Of a stretch of DNA of 64,000 nt, positions 43,501 to 51,663 are shown piece after piece; position 1 is the stretch's first letter, and the number at the start of each line of letters is the position of its first letter. Source of the stretch: JACTOJ01 sp032335695 (GTDB lineage: Bacteria; Bacillota; Clostridia; Clostridiales; Clostridiaceae); contig NZ_JACTOJ010000002.1 of the NCBI RefSeq assembly GCF_032335695.1, forward strand, positions 248,001-312,000, written 5' to 3'. The position numbers and the translations under genes were made by a program. The notes beneath the pieces were generated by a model that saw only the letters and a list, made by a program, of their open reading frames with translations, had not been told where the DNA came from and did no database searches.

Positions 43501-44213
43501 ATTTCATTGAGAAAAATAATATACTTACAGCAAAAGGATTGCTTGGAATCTTCCCTGCAAATTCTTCTGGAGATGACATAAAAGTATATGATGCAGATAA
43601 AAAAGAACTGCTCACTACCTTCAATCTTTTAAGGCAGCAAGAGATTAATAAGCTCGGTGAATACAGATGCTTAAGTGATTATATTGCTCCAGAAGCTTCT
43701 GCTGTAAATGATTATATAGGTGCTTTCATAGTTACCGGAGGCATAGGTGCAAATGAATACAGCCTAAAATTAAAGGAAGCTGGAGATGATTATGGAGCTA
43801 TAATGGTAAAAATATTAGCTGATAGGTTGGCTGAGGCTTTCTCTGAACTGCTTCATCTTAAATTAAGAAAAGAGTATTGGGCATATGCTGCGGAGGAAGA
43901 CATTTCTATGCAGGACTTATTAAAGGGTGCTTATAGAAGCATACGTCCAGCTTTTGGTTATCCTTCCTTGAGAGATCACAGCGAAAAGGAAAAACTTTTC
44001 AAGCTTATGAATGGAAACAAAATAGGTGTGAATCTCACCGAAAGCTTTATGATGGAGCCTACTGCCAGCGTATGTGGTTTATATTTCGCTTCAGAACATG
44101 CAAAATACTTCGATATATACAAAATTGATAATGATCAATTGTCAGATTATACAAATAGATGTAAAAAAAACAATGAAACTGTTAAGAGAAATTTGAAAAA
44201 CATTTTAATATAG
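40566..44213 (+). CDS. metH: Cobalamin-dependent methionine synthase
   Basis: MetH transfers a methyl group from methyltetrahydrofolate, via cobalamin, to homocysteine. The 1215-residue protein has all four modules: the homocysteine domain, with zinc ligands C242 (LNCSFG) and C305/C306 (GGCCGTTPDHI); the pterin domain (about residues 335-620); the B12 domain, with D752-x-H754-x-x-G757 (DVHDIGKN) and the cap before it; and a C-terminal SAM-binding activation domain, with RPAFGYPSLRDHSEK. It begins at TTG eight bases after AAGGGGG. An upstream SAM-I riboswitch controls it and a terminator follows. Confidence 0.96.
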   Translation: MRYDIFKHLNKRILVLDGAMGTSIQKHNLDEITFRGSCHCHSNQKGNNDLLNITKPEIIKQIHIKYLEAGADIIETNTFNSTRISQADYNMEDKVYELNFQGGKLAREAADEFTLKTPDKPRFVAGSIGPTNKTASMSPDVENPGFRNVSFNDLVVSYEEQINGLIDGGVDLLLIETIFDSLNARAAIFAADTILTDRNLDIPVMISGTIADKSGRILSGQTLEAFAESMKNHRVVSIGLNCSFGAEDLIPFIKTLSKTQNLYISFHPNAGLPNSLGEYDELPEITAGIVKNLAHEGDLNIVGGCCGTTPDHIKAIAAAVSKVQPRKLPEIERESVFCGLEVTRINKSSNFVNVGERTNVAGSAKFARLIREKKYEEALSIAKDQVENGAQIIDVNFDDALLDAKVEMDTFLKLLASEPEISKVPVMIDSSKFEVLETGLKAIQGKAIVNSISLKNGEEEFIREAKLINKYGAGIIVMAFDEKGQADNFQRKIHICKRAYDILVNEVKFSPENIIFDPNILAIATGMEEHNNYAVDFINATKWIKENLPYAKVSGGVSNLSFSFRGNNAIREAMHSAFLYHAISAGMDMGIVNPGMIQIYDEIDKVLLEKVEAVILNKNENAAEELIELAEKYKNKENAHEENKLAWRNTSAEERLKYALVKGVTDYIEEDVEEVRKNVSRALEVIEGPLMSGMNVVGELFSEGKMFLPQVVKSARVMKKAVSFLLPYIEAEKSGEGRSSAGKVVFATVKGDVHDIGKNIVSVVLSCNNFEVIDLGVMVPCETILEAAKRENADIIALSGLITPSLEEMCYVAEEMERQGFNIPLMVGGATTSKTHTALKIAPKYSRGVVHTTDASKAVEAAKKLANKDLRDIYLKGINEEYAKVRENYSKIERKFLPLNEARAKSFKIDWEKVKIVKPNFLGIKEFDSYPISELRKYIDWTFFFIAWDMKGTYPKIMDDPKYGEEAKKIYEDANKMLDFIEKNNILTAKGLLGIFPANSSGDDIKVYDADKKELLTTFNLLRQQEINKLGEYRCLSDYIAPEASAVNDYIGAFIVTGGIGANEYSLKLKEAGDDYGAIMVKILADRLAEAFSELLHLKLRKEYWAYAAEEDISMQDLLKGAYRSIRPAFGYPSLRDHSEKEKLFKLMNGNKIGVNLTESFMMEPTASVCGLYFASEHAKYFDIYKIDNDQLSDYTNRCKKNNETVKRNLKNILI

Positions 44214-44221
44214 CCATATAT

Positions 44222-44253
44222 AAGGATAATAAGATTTTAAACTTATTATCCTT
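44222..44253 (+). terminator. Terminator after metH
   Basis: aaggataataag (44222-44233) pairs perfectly with cttattatcctt (44242-44253), followed by T residues. It lies eight bases after the metH stop. Confidence 0.8.
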
Positions 44254-44361
44254 TTGTTCATACTTTATTAACACCACCTTATATTGCTATTATTGATTAT
44301 TTAGGCAAAATAAGTTAGAATAGTACTGTAAACATAATTCTATATTATTGGAGGCTTTTAT

Positions 44362-45051
44362 ATGTCAAAAGGCAATTTTTTCGACAGTCCGTTGTATACG
44401 ATAACAAACTATATCTATTATTTTCTTATGACAAATTTAATATTTGTTTTTACAAACATATTGTTTTTTATATTACTTTTATTCGGTACTCCAGGCTTTC
44501 TTACATACCTTTTATTATTTATAACTGCAATTCCTTTAGGACCTTCTTTTGCAGCTATATTGTCTGTAATGCATAAGCTTTTAAGACAAAAGGAATTGTC
44601 TGTAGCGAAAGACTATTTTTCTGCTTTTAAGCAAAATTTTAAACAAGCTATAAAAATATGGTTATTCCAGTTAGTTGCAGTCACCGTACTTCTTGTAGAT
44701 TTAAATTCTACCCATCAGAATGCAGGATTTGCTATACTTTATCCTTTCTTTTTGGTAGCTTTTGCATTAGTGGTTCTATTAGGACTTCATGCCTTCCCTA
44801 TACTTACTAGATTTTACATGAAGACCACAGATATTATAAAAACTTCTTTTTATTTTACTATAAGAAAGTTTAATATCACTATCTTAAATTTGTCCATAAT
44901 AGTAGTGGTTTTCTTTCTAATAAAGTACTTAAAGATGATAGGCATATTATTCTTTGCCAGCGTAATAGCTTATTTAATAATGTTCTATGAAAAAGATATA
45001 TTAGCACAGCTAGAAGAGAAAATTAATTCCAATTCTGATAATACTAAATAA
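44362..45051 (+). CDS. DUF624 (YesL-like) membrane protein
   Basis: The 229-residue membrane protein begins with FFDSPLYTITNYIYYFLMTNLIF and contains TAIPLGPSFAAILSVMHKLLR, both typical of the DUF624/YesL family. About five hydrophobic segments are visible. Family members are encoded in pectin, fucoside or other oligosaccharide operons, but their biochemical role is unknown. Its position between metH and an AraC regulator, beside the GH95 operon, agrees with that. The ATG follows GGAGG. It is 24 bases upstream of the AraC gene, probably co-transcribed. Confidence 0.85.
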   Translation: MSKGNFFDSPLYTITNYIYYFLMTNLIFVFTNILFFILLLFGTPGFLTYLLLFITAIPLGPSFAAILSVMHKLLRQKELSVAKDYFSAFKQNFKQAIKIWLFQLVAVTVLLVDLNSTHQNAGFAILYPFFLVAFALVVLLGLHAFPILTRFYMKTTDIIKTSFYFTIRKFNITILNLSIIVVVFFLIKYLKMIGILFFASVIAYLIMFYEKDILAQLEEKINSNSDNTK

Positions 45052-45075
45052 CATATATGAATTAGGGTGATGGAA

Positions 45076-45900
45076 ATGGGTATGATATTTCCTTTAATTA
45101 CTGACTTTGAACAAAAGTTGCCGCTTTTTCTTGCGGGAGTTGGATGTAAACATTCTCAAGAAAATGTTTATAGACCCAACGGCTACCCTTATCTGCAATG
45201 GATTCAGTGTAGAAAAGGTACAGGTAAATTGATTGTAGACGGCTATACCTACAATGTAAATGAAAATCAAGGTTTCCTACTATTTCCCAATATAGCTCAT
45301 GAATACTACAGCACATCAGAGCATTGGGAGGTAGATTGGCTTACTATTGGCGGTTACTTATCCTCAGAAATGTTTAAAAAGGCGGGCATGGATAAATCTC
45401 AAGTGTTTTATGTTTCTGAACCAGAACTTATTCTTCTCAGAACTGAGAAAATGTTGGACATTTGTACATCCTATAATACATTAAAGAGTCTTGATTGTTC
45501 AAAAATACTTTACAGCTTAATAATAGATATCATAGCTTATGCTTCTAAAGATAAATCAGACTTCATAGTTGGGCACTATTCTAAGCTTAAAAATATTTTT
45601 GACTATATAGATTCTCATTTTAATAAAGTGATAACTTTAGAGGAGCTTTCTTCTATAGCTGATATAACTCCTCAATATCTCTGTGCCCTCTTCAAAAAGA
45701 CTACTGGTATGAGAATATTTGAATATATAAACAGCATCAGAATAAAAAACAGTAAAGAAATGATATTAAAGCAGAGGGATATGTCCATAAAAAATATATC
45801 TTTGAATTGCGGCTATGACGATGTAAGTTATTTCTGCTCTATATTCAAAAGACTGGAAAAGGTTACTCCTGGTGAATTCAAAAAACTTCATGGAGTTTAA
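45076..45900 (+). CDS. AraC-family transcriptional regulator
   Basis: The 274-residue protein has an N-terminal cupin-like ligand domain with YPYLQWIQCRKGTGKLIVDG and LLFPNIAHEYYS, and a C-terminal AraC domain with helix-turn-helices ITLEELSSIADITPQYLCALF and IKNISLNCGYDDVSYFCSIF, ending RLEKVTPGEFKK. It is a soluble sugar-responsive activator or repressor. Of the starts, the ATG at 45076 is chosen since AGGGTGAT lies five bases before it. It is convergent with the GH95 operon and may regulate it or the DUF624 gene. Confidence 0.88.
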   Translation: MGMIFPLITDFEQKLPLFLAGVGCKHSQENVYRPNGYPYLQWIQCRKGTGKLIVDGYTYNVNENQGFLLFPNIAHEYYSTSEHWEVDWLTIGGYLSSEMFKKAGMDKSQVFYVSEPELILLRTEKMLDICTSYNTLKSLDCSKILYSLIIDIIAYASKDKSDFIVGHYSKLKNIFDYIDSHFNKVITLEELSSIADITPQYLCALFKKTTGMRIFEYINSIRIKNSKEMILKQRDMSIKNISLNCGYDDVSYFCSIFKRLEKVTPGEFKKLHGV

Positions 45901-45905
45901 TCAAT

Positions 45906-45931
45906 AAAAAAGTGGCTCAAGCCACTTTTTT
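45906..45931. terminator. Terminator between the AraC gene and GH95 operon
   Basis: aaaaaagtggc (45906-45916) pairs with gccactttttt (45921-45931) around a four-base loop. It has a T-run on the + strand and one on the minus strand, so it is probably bidirectional. It overlaps the GH95 stop. Confidence 0.85.
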
Positions 45932-48212
45932 AATTTTCAGGTATCAACTTGTATTCTTGTCCTATTTCTGTCTCAAATTCTATTATATTTTTCTGATTTG
46001 AACGCTTTATAAATATAACTTCATCACCTTTAAGAACAGTTAATTTATCTTCACTGTATAATCTGAAAAGTTTTCCCGCCTTTGATCTTATAGCAGCTTC
46101 AGCCAGCTTATTTGAAGCCCAATTTATATCTACCTCGAAGCCTCCTTTTGCACAAAGGCCCGTAACGCTGCCATTTTCCCAAAGCTTAGGAAGTGCTGGC
46201 AGAAGATGAATATAGCCTGTATGGCTTTGAAGAAGAATTTCTGCAATTCCTGCTGTACCTCCAAAGTTTCCATCTATCTGAAATGGAGGATGAGTGTCAA
46301 ACATATTAGGCAATGTAGATTTTCCAAGTAAAGCTATTATGTTATCATAAGCAAGCTCGCTCTCTTCTAGTCTTGCCCACATATTTATTATCCACGCCCT
46401 GCTCCAGCCTGTATGACCTCCTCCATAGGATAGTCTTCTTTTTAGAGTATTTTTAGCAGCTTCTGCAAGTTCAGGTGTTTCTCTCACAGTTATTTGATTG
46501 GATGGGTGAAGAGCAAATAATTGAGAGATATGTCTGTGACCTGGCTCTACCTCATCATAATCCTCTGCCCATTCCTGAATCTGACCATATTTCCCTATTT
46601 GAGGTTTAGGTAGAAGTTCTCTCATAGCAGTTATTTTTTCTTTAAATTCTTTCTCTATGTTAAGTATAGCCGCACCATCAATGCAGGCGGAAAAAAGAGC
46701 ATATATTATCTGACTATCCATGGATGGTCCCATACAAAGTGAACCTTTTTCCCCATTTGGCAGCATATATGTATTCTCTGGAGAAACAGATGGACATGTA
46801 ACTAACTGTCCTTTATCATTTTTTATAAGAAAATCCACAAAAAATTCTGCTGCTTCCTTCATAGTATCATAGTATTTTGCTAAAAAGGCTCTGTCCTGAG
46901 TAAATTCATAATGCTCCCATAAGTGAAGACATAGCCATGCAGCTCCCATAGGCCATTGAGTGCCAGGCCTCCAAAGATCCTGAGGCGCAGTATCCCCCCA
47001 TATATCTGTATTATGATGACACATAAATCCATTGCAATCATACATTTTTTTTGCGGTTATCCTTCCTGGCGCCCTCATTCTCTGCAAATGATCAAACAAA
47101 GGTTCATGACACTCTGAAAGATTGCAAACCTCTGCTGGCCAGTAATTCATTTCAGTGTTTATATTTATAGTGAACTTTCCTCCCCAAGGCGCCACCATTT
47201 CCTCATTCCATATACCCTGTAAATTAGCAGGAAGAGTACCTGGTCTGCTGCAGCTTATAAGAAGATATCTTCCAAATTGAAAGTATAGCTGTACAATTCC
47301 CAAATCCTTCTCACCATTACGTATTTTCTCTAATCGTACATCAGTAGGTATATTTTCTTTATAATCCTCATCTATTAAATTTAATTTTACTCTATCAAAT
47401 AATTTTTTATAATCGGCTATATGCTCTGCTTTTATATCTTCATATTCCAGCTTAAATGCTGAATCTAAATTTTCTCTGCACCACTGCTCAGGATTTTCCT
47501 TCCAATAATCTGTTCTAGCAGTAAACAGCAAAGTTACTTCAGTAGCCTTCTCTACTACTAGCTTATTGCCAATAGTATACATGCTGCCATCCTTTACCTT
47601 ACCCTTTAGAAGTGCGCAAAACTCTATTCCGTATTTGCTGCTGCTTTTTCCATTAAGAATAAGAGTATCTTCTCCCTCTGCTTCCTGCCTATCATAATAT
47701 CTTTCTCTGGACAATCTCATAATAAAAGATATTTTATTTTTTTCACTGGCAGTTAATTTCATTACCATAACATTTCTGGGATTGCTAGTAAATATTTCTC
47801 TGCGGTAATTAATGTCACCTATGGAATATTTAATTCTTACCAAGGCTTTGTCCAAATCTAGTTCTCTTTCATAATTTATGGCTTCTTCTTGATGATTGAA
47901 GTCTATGTATATATCACCTAGGGTCTGGTAATGTCTTTGATCTTCAGAGGTGCCAGACATAGCTAGTTCTGTTAATCTTTCTGCCTCACTAATATTACCT
48001 TTTGCAAGAAGTTCCCTTATTATAGGTAAGTATTTAAGAGCATCCTTATTGTTTCTATCCCTAGGTCCTCCATCCCAAACAGTATCTTCATTTAGCTGAA
48101 TATGCTCATTTTTAACTCCACCATAAACCATTCCTCCTATTCTTCCATTGCCTATAGGAAGAGCCTCATTCCAGTCATCTGCCTTAGCCGCCTTATCATA
48201 CCATAGCCTCAT
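45930..48212 (-). CDS. Glycoside hydrolase family 95 (alpha-L-fucosidase/galactosidase-type)
   Basis: The 760-residue protein carries the GH95 pattern from the start: MRLWYDKAAKADDWNEALPIGNGRIGGMV, then LNEDTVWDGG. In the barrel, NINTEMNYWPAE holds the two catalytic-water Asn residues (N350, N352) and FQIDGNFGGTAGI holds the base-associated Asp (D647), by analogy with Bifidobacterium AfcA. GH95 enzymes cleave terminal alpha-1,2-L-fucose or alpha-L-galactose from oligosaccharides, by inversion. No signal peptide, so it is intracellular. The ATG at 48212 follows AAGGAG. It ends an operon with its own importer and two-component system. Confidence 0.92.
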   Translation of the reverse strand: MRLWYDKAAKADDWNEALPIGNGRIGGMVYGGVKNEHIQLNEDTVWDGGPRDRNNKDALKYLPIIRELLAKGNISEAERLTELAMSGTSEDQRHYQTLGDIYIDFNHQEEAINYERELDLDKALVRIKYSIGDINYRREIFTSNPRNVMVMKLTASEKNKISFIMRLSRERYYDRQEAEGEDTLILNGKSSSKYGIEFCALLKGKVKDGSMYTIGNKLVVEKATEVTLLFTARTDYWKENPEQWCRENLDSAFKLEYEDIKAEHIADYKKLFDRVKLNLIDEDYKENIPTDVRLEKIRNGEKDLGIVQLYFQFGRYLLISCSRPGTLPANLQGIWNEEMVAPWGGKFTININTEMNYWPAEVCNLSECHEPLFDHLQRMRAPGRITAKKMYDCNGFMCHHNTDIWGDTAPQDLWRPGTQWPMGAAWLCLHLWEHYEFTQDRAFLAKYYDTMKEAAEFFVDFLIKNDKGQLVTCPSVSPENTYMLPNGEKGSLCMGPSMDSQIIYALFSACIDGAAILNIEKEFKEKITAMRELLPKPQIGKYGQIQEWAEDYDEVEPGHRHISQLFALHPSNQITVRETPELAEAAKNTLKRRLSYGGGHTGWSRAWIINMWARLEESELAYDNIIALLGKSTLPNMFDTHPPFQIDGNFGGTAGIAEILLQSHTGYIHLLPALPKLWENGSVTGLCAKGGFEVDINWASNKLAEAAIRSKAGKLFRLYSEDKLTVLKGDEVIFIKRSNQKNIIEFETEIGQEYKLIPEN

Positions 48213-48238
48213 AGTCACATCTCCTTTATTATATTTGA

Positions 48239-49786
48239 TTATAATACCTTATCAATTTTTTTATATTCTTTTGGACTCACACCTACGTACTTCTTAAATT
48301 TTTCGTAAAAATAATCTATATTTTTATATCCTACTTTTTCTGACACTTGATAAACTTTTATGTCACTCTCCATTAATAAATGCTTAGCATTTTCAATTCT
48401 TATTTTGTCTAGGTATGAGTTAAAATTTTCTCCTGTATGACTTTTAAATAATTTTCCCAAATAAGCGCTGTTATAATTGAAAAGCTCCGCTAGACTTTCA
48501 AGTCTTAGTGGCTTATAATAATTTTTCTGTATATATGCTATCATTCTCTTTATTATATTATCCGTAGTGGTATCGCATATATTTTTAGATATATTAATAA
48601 GCTCCTGTTTTAAATATTCCATGAGTTTTGAAAGGTTTTCCTTACCATATATATCTTTTATAATATCTTCATAATCACAAATAACGTACTTATCAGTATA
48701 ATTGGCAGCTATTTTTTTAATTATTCCTATATGAATATTGGAACATATTGTTTTAACCATGGCTTCAGTATCTATATATTCTAACAAATACAGCCTTAAA
48801 ATCTCTATATTTTCATTTATTTTCTCTTCTTCATACACTTCTATATAGGTATATACTTCTTCTATAAAATCAGATATAATCAATTGACTATTATCATTTA
48901 TCAAAAGCTCTTTCTCTAAATATTCGCCGCTTATTATATTTTTATCCTCAAAGAAAAATTTTCTTTTTGCAAGGTCTAACGCATTTTTATAGGATTCACT
49001 TATTTCTTCCACTGTACATACTTCCATACCCTTTGTTATAAGAACATTTTTAAATAATTTTGCAAAAAGTCTTTCATAAAGCTTTTCTAATATATCCATA
49101 GTATCCTCATAATCCAAGCCTTCAAATAAAATAACCATCTTATCAGCAATATAGGCTACTTCTACATCTGATTTATTAGGAATAAAATCATATATTCTTT
49201 CTATAAAGCCATCACTTATGTCCACTATTTCTTGCTGATAAAATTCTATGGTTGCTACAGAATACTTGGATACGGATTTACTAAAGCCTAATGCAGCTTT
49301 ATCCATACTTAAGCCTATGGAGTCTCCTGTACCAGTAATTATATTTTTTAACGCTTTTTCCTTTACATATTTATTGCTTTTTTCAAGCTGTCTATTTATT
49401 TCTTCTTCCTTTTCAAATTCATTGTGTATTTTATCTACTATTTCTTCCAGTTCCGTATCATCAATTGGCTTAAGAATATAGGAGCTTACCCCTAAGGAAA
49501 TAGAACTTTTAGCATATTCAAAATCAGAATATCCTGTAAGAATTATATATTTCCCACTATACCCCATAGAATTTGCATTTTTTATTACATCTAGTCCAGT
49601 TATTCCTGGCATTTTAATATCCATTAATACTAGATTAGGATTTAAATTAATTATTTTATTAAGAGCATCCTTACCATCTGATGCTTCACCGCAAACCTGA
49701 AAGCCATATTTTCCCCAATCGATAATGCTTTTAAGTCCTTCTCTTACCAATGGCTCATCATCAACAATAAGTACCTTTAATATCAT
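48239..49786 (-). CDS. YesN-type response regulator (REC plus AraC domain)
   Basis: The 515-residue regulator starts with a receiver domain: MILKVLIVDDEP with acidic D9-D10, phospho-acceptor D56 in LVLMDIKMPG, and K in SYILKPID. A long middle segment follows, then a C-terminal AraC DNA-binding domain (YIQKNYYKPLRLESLAELFNYNSAYLGKLFKSHTGENF, and QVSEKVGYKNIDYFYEKF). The ATG at 49786 follows AGGAGGG inside the end of the kinase gene, which it overlaps by 26 bases. It should activate the importer-GH95 operon when the sensor detects the substrate. Confidence 0.92.
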   Translation of the reverse strand: MILKVLIVDDEPLVREGLKSIIDWGKYGFQVCGEASDGKDALNKIINLNPNLVLMDIKMPGITGLDVIKNANSMGYSGKYIILTGYSDFEYAKSSISLGVSSYILKPIDDTELEEIVDKIHNEFEKEEEINRQLEKSNKYVKEKALKNIITGTGDSIGLSMDKAALGFSKSVSKYSVATIEFYQQEIVDISDGFIERIYDFIPNKSDVEVAYIADKMVILFEGLDYEDTMDILEKLYERLFAKLFKNVLITKGMEVCTVEEISESYKNALDLAKRKFFFEDKNIISGEYLEKELLINDNSQLIISDFIEEVYTYIEVYEEEKINENIEILRLYLLEYIDTEAMVKTICSNIHIGIIKKIAANYTDKYVICDYEDIIKDIYGKENLSKLMEYLKQELINISKNICDTTTDNIIKRMIAYIQKNYYKPLRLESLAELFNYNSAYLGKLFKSHTGENFNSYLDKIRIENAKHLLMESDIKVYQVSEKVGYKNIDYFYEKFKKYVGVSPKEYKKIDKVL

Positions 49787-51575
49787 AAAAACCCTCCTCA
49801 CTTACTGGGATACTGATCCTAACTTTTGTTCCCTGCTTAACTTTACTTACTATGCTCACTCCATAGCTTTCTCCATAATATATCTTTATTCTTTGATTAA
49901 CATTTCTTATTCCTATACTTTCACCATCATCACTGCCGGAATCACTTAACTTTTCCTTTATATCCTTCAATTTCTCTTCCGAAATTCCAATGCCGTTATC
50001 GATTACATCTATATTAAGTATACCATTTTCATTTTCTATTACAATATCTATAGTTCCTCTATCTTCTTTGTTCTCAAGTCCATGTATAAAAGCATTTTCA
50101 ACAATTGGCTGAAGAAGCAGTGGCAATATCTTATATTCTTCCACAGAACACAATATTTCTATATTGTAATTCACTTTATCTCCAAATCTCAATTTTTGAA
50201 TAGCTAAATAGCTTTTAGTAAGTTCAATTTCTGATTCTAAAGAAACCAATTTATTTTTTACTTCCAAATTTCTTCTCATTATTTTACCAAGCATCTTAAC
50301 TATATCCGCAATCTCCTTCTGACCATTACAAAAGGCTTTCATTCTTATAGTCTCAAGAGTATTATATAAAAAATGTGGATTTATCTGACTGGAAAGCATT
50401 TTAAACTGAGCTTCCTTTTGTTTATTTACCAGCTGCTCTTTTTGTATTCTTACTACATAGACCTCTTGTATAAGCTGTTCTATGCTTCTCATCATAGCAT
50501 ATAAATCATCATATAGCTCCTTTATTTCATCATTCCCGCCTATATCGGCACTGATATTAAAGTCTCCAGATACTACTTTATGCATTTCTTTTCTAAGAAG
50601 CTCTACTCTTCTTGTAAAAATATGAGAAAACACTAATATTAAGATTATAGATAGAATCAAACTTATTCCAGTAATTGCAAAGCCTTTATTTTGTATCTGC
50701 ACTGATTTTTGAGTTATGTCATCAATAGACATTACTGTGCTTATTTCAAATGTATTATTCAATGCCTTATCGGGCTGAAATTCTTTTAAAATCACATTGG
50801 ATTTTTCTCCTTTGTAATATATTTTCTTAATGTAATTTTCTTTTTCACCTAAGTATTTCTCATCCTCAAAATTTATTTTTATTAATTCTGCATCGCTTTT
50901 ATTGCTCATCACCATATTGCTTTTGTCTAAGCTTATAATGGTAGTATAAGGTTCATTATTGATTATTGATCTAATGCTGTCTTGGTTAATATTTATTACC
51001 AATACTCCTAAATTAACATTATTAGAATCTTTTACCAGCCTTATTAAGCTTAAATAATTATCATTAGCTATATCATCATGCTTATACATCCAAATTATAG
51101 CTCCATTGTTACTATAAGCCTTCTTATACCAAGGCGAGTTTTTAATATTTTCTGTAGCTCTTATAAATGTAGAATTATCAAGCATGGTATCATTATCTAC
51201 ATAAAATCTTATGCTCTTTATTTCGTTGTAAAAATTTAAATATTGATCAAATAAATCTATGGAATCATAGGTTTCAACAATTTGAGATGTACTCTTATAT
51301 TTTGTTAAAACAATATTGCTAAGAGTACTATTAAAATATAATCTATCAGAAACATAGTTTGCTATCTTAACTATATCGTTAAATCTATCTGATATTCTAT
51401 CAGTATTTACAGAAGCTTCCTTCACGGCATTTTCAACAACAATATTCTTCATTCCGTTTGTAAGATAAATTCCAACTATTAAAACAGGAAGCACAGCTAT
51501 TATATATATTCCTATGAGCTTTTTTCTAATCTTCATATTATTGATGATACAATTTGCTTTTTTTAACAGCTTCAT
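49761..51575 (-). CDS. YesM-type sensor histidine kinase
   Basis: The 604-residue membrane kinase has helices at about residues 18-42 and 295-320, an extracellular Cache-like domain between them, HAMP (ELLRKEMHKVVSGDFNI), and the LytS/YesM kinase core. The phospho-His lies in QINPHFLYNTLETIRM, and ATPase motifs are VENAFIHGLENKED and VIDNGIGISEE. It probably senses an extracellular oligosaccharide or the loaded binding protein and phosphorylates the regulator downstream. The ATG follows GAGAAGG. Confidence 0.93.
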   Translation of the reverse strand: MKLLKKANCIINNMKIRKKLIGIYIIAVLPVLIVGIYLTNGMKNIVVENAVKEASVNTDRISDRFNDIVKIANYVSDRLYFNSTLSNIVLTKYKSTSQIVETYDSIDLFDQYLNFYNEIKSIRFYVDNDTMLDNSTFIRATENIKNSPWYKKAYSNNGAIIWMYKHDDIANDNYLSLIRLVKDSNNVNLGVLVININQDSIRSIINNEPYTTIISLDKSNMVMSNKSDAELIKINFEDEKYLGEKENYIKKIYYKGEKSNVILKEFQPDKALNNTFEISTVMSIDDITQKSVQIQNKGFAITGISLILSIILILVFSHIFTRRVELLRKEMHKVVSGDFNISADIGGNDEIKELYDDLYAMMRSIEQLIQEVYVVRIQKEQLVNKQKEAQFKMLSSQINPHFLYNTLETIRMKAFCNGQKEIADIVKMLGKIMRRNLEVKNKLVSLESEIELTKSYLAIQKLRFGDKVNYNIEILCSVEEYKILPLLLQPIVENAFIHGLENKEDRGTIDIVIENENGILNIDVIDNGIGISEEKLKDIKEKLSDSGSDDGESIGIRNVNQRIKIYYGESYGVSIVSKVKQGTKVRISIPVSEEGFYDIKGTYC

Positions 51576-51613
51576 ATTGTTACCTTCTCACACAAATATT
51601 GCTATCTTAGTAA

Positions 51614-51654
51614 AAATGCTTGACTAAAAAGCATTTGCTTTCAGTCAAGCATTT
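51614..51654 (-). promoter_or_regulatory. Intercistronic hairpin between binding protein and kinase genes
   Basis: aaatgcttgact (51614-51625) pairs perfectly with agtcaagcattt (51643-51654), after the binding-protein stop on the minus strand. A short T-rich stretch follows. It probably terminates partly or protects the message, so binding protein exceeds kinase. Confidence 0.55.
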
Positions 51655-51663
51655 ATTCTTTTA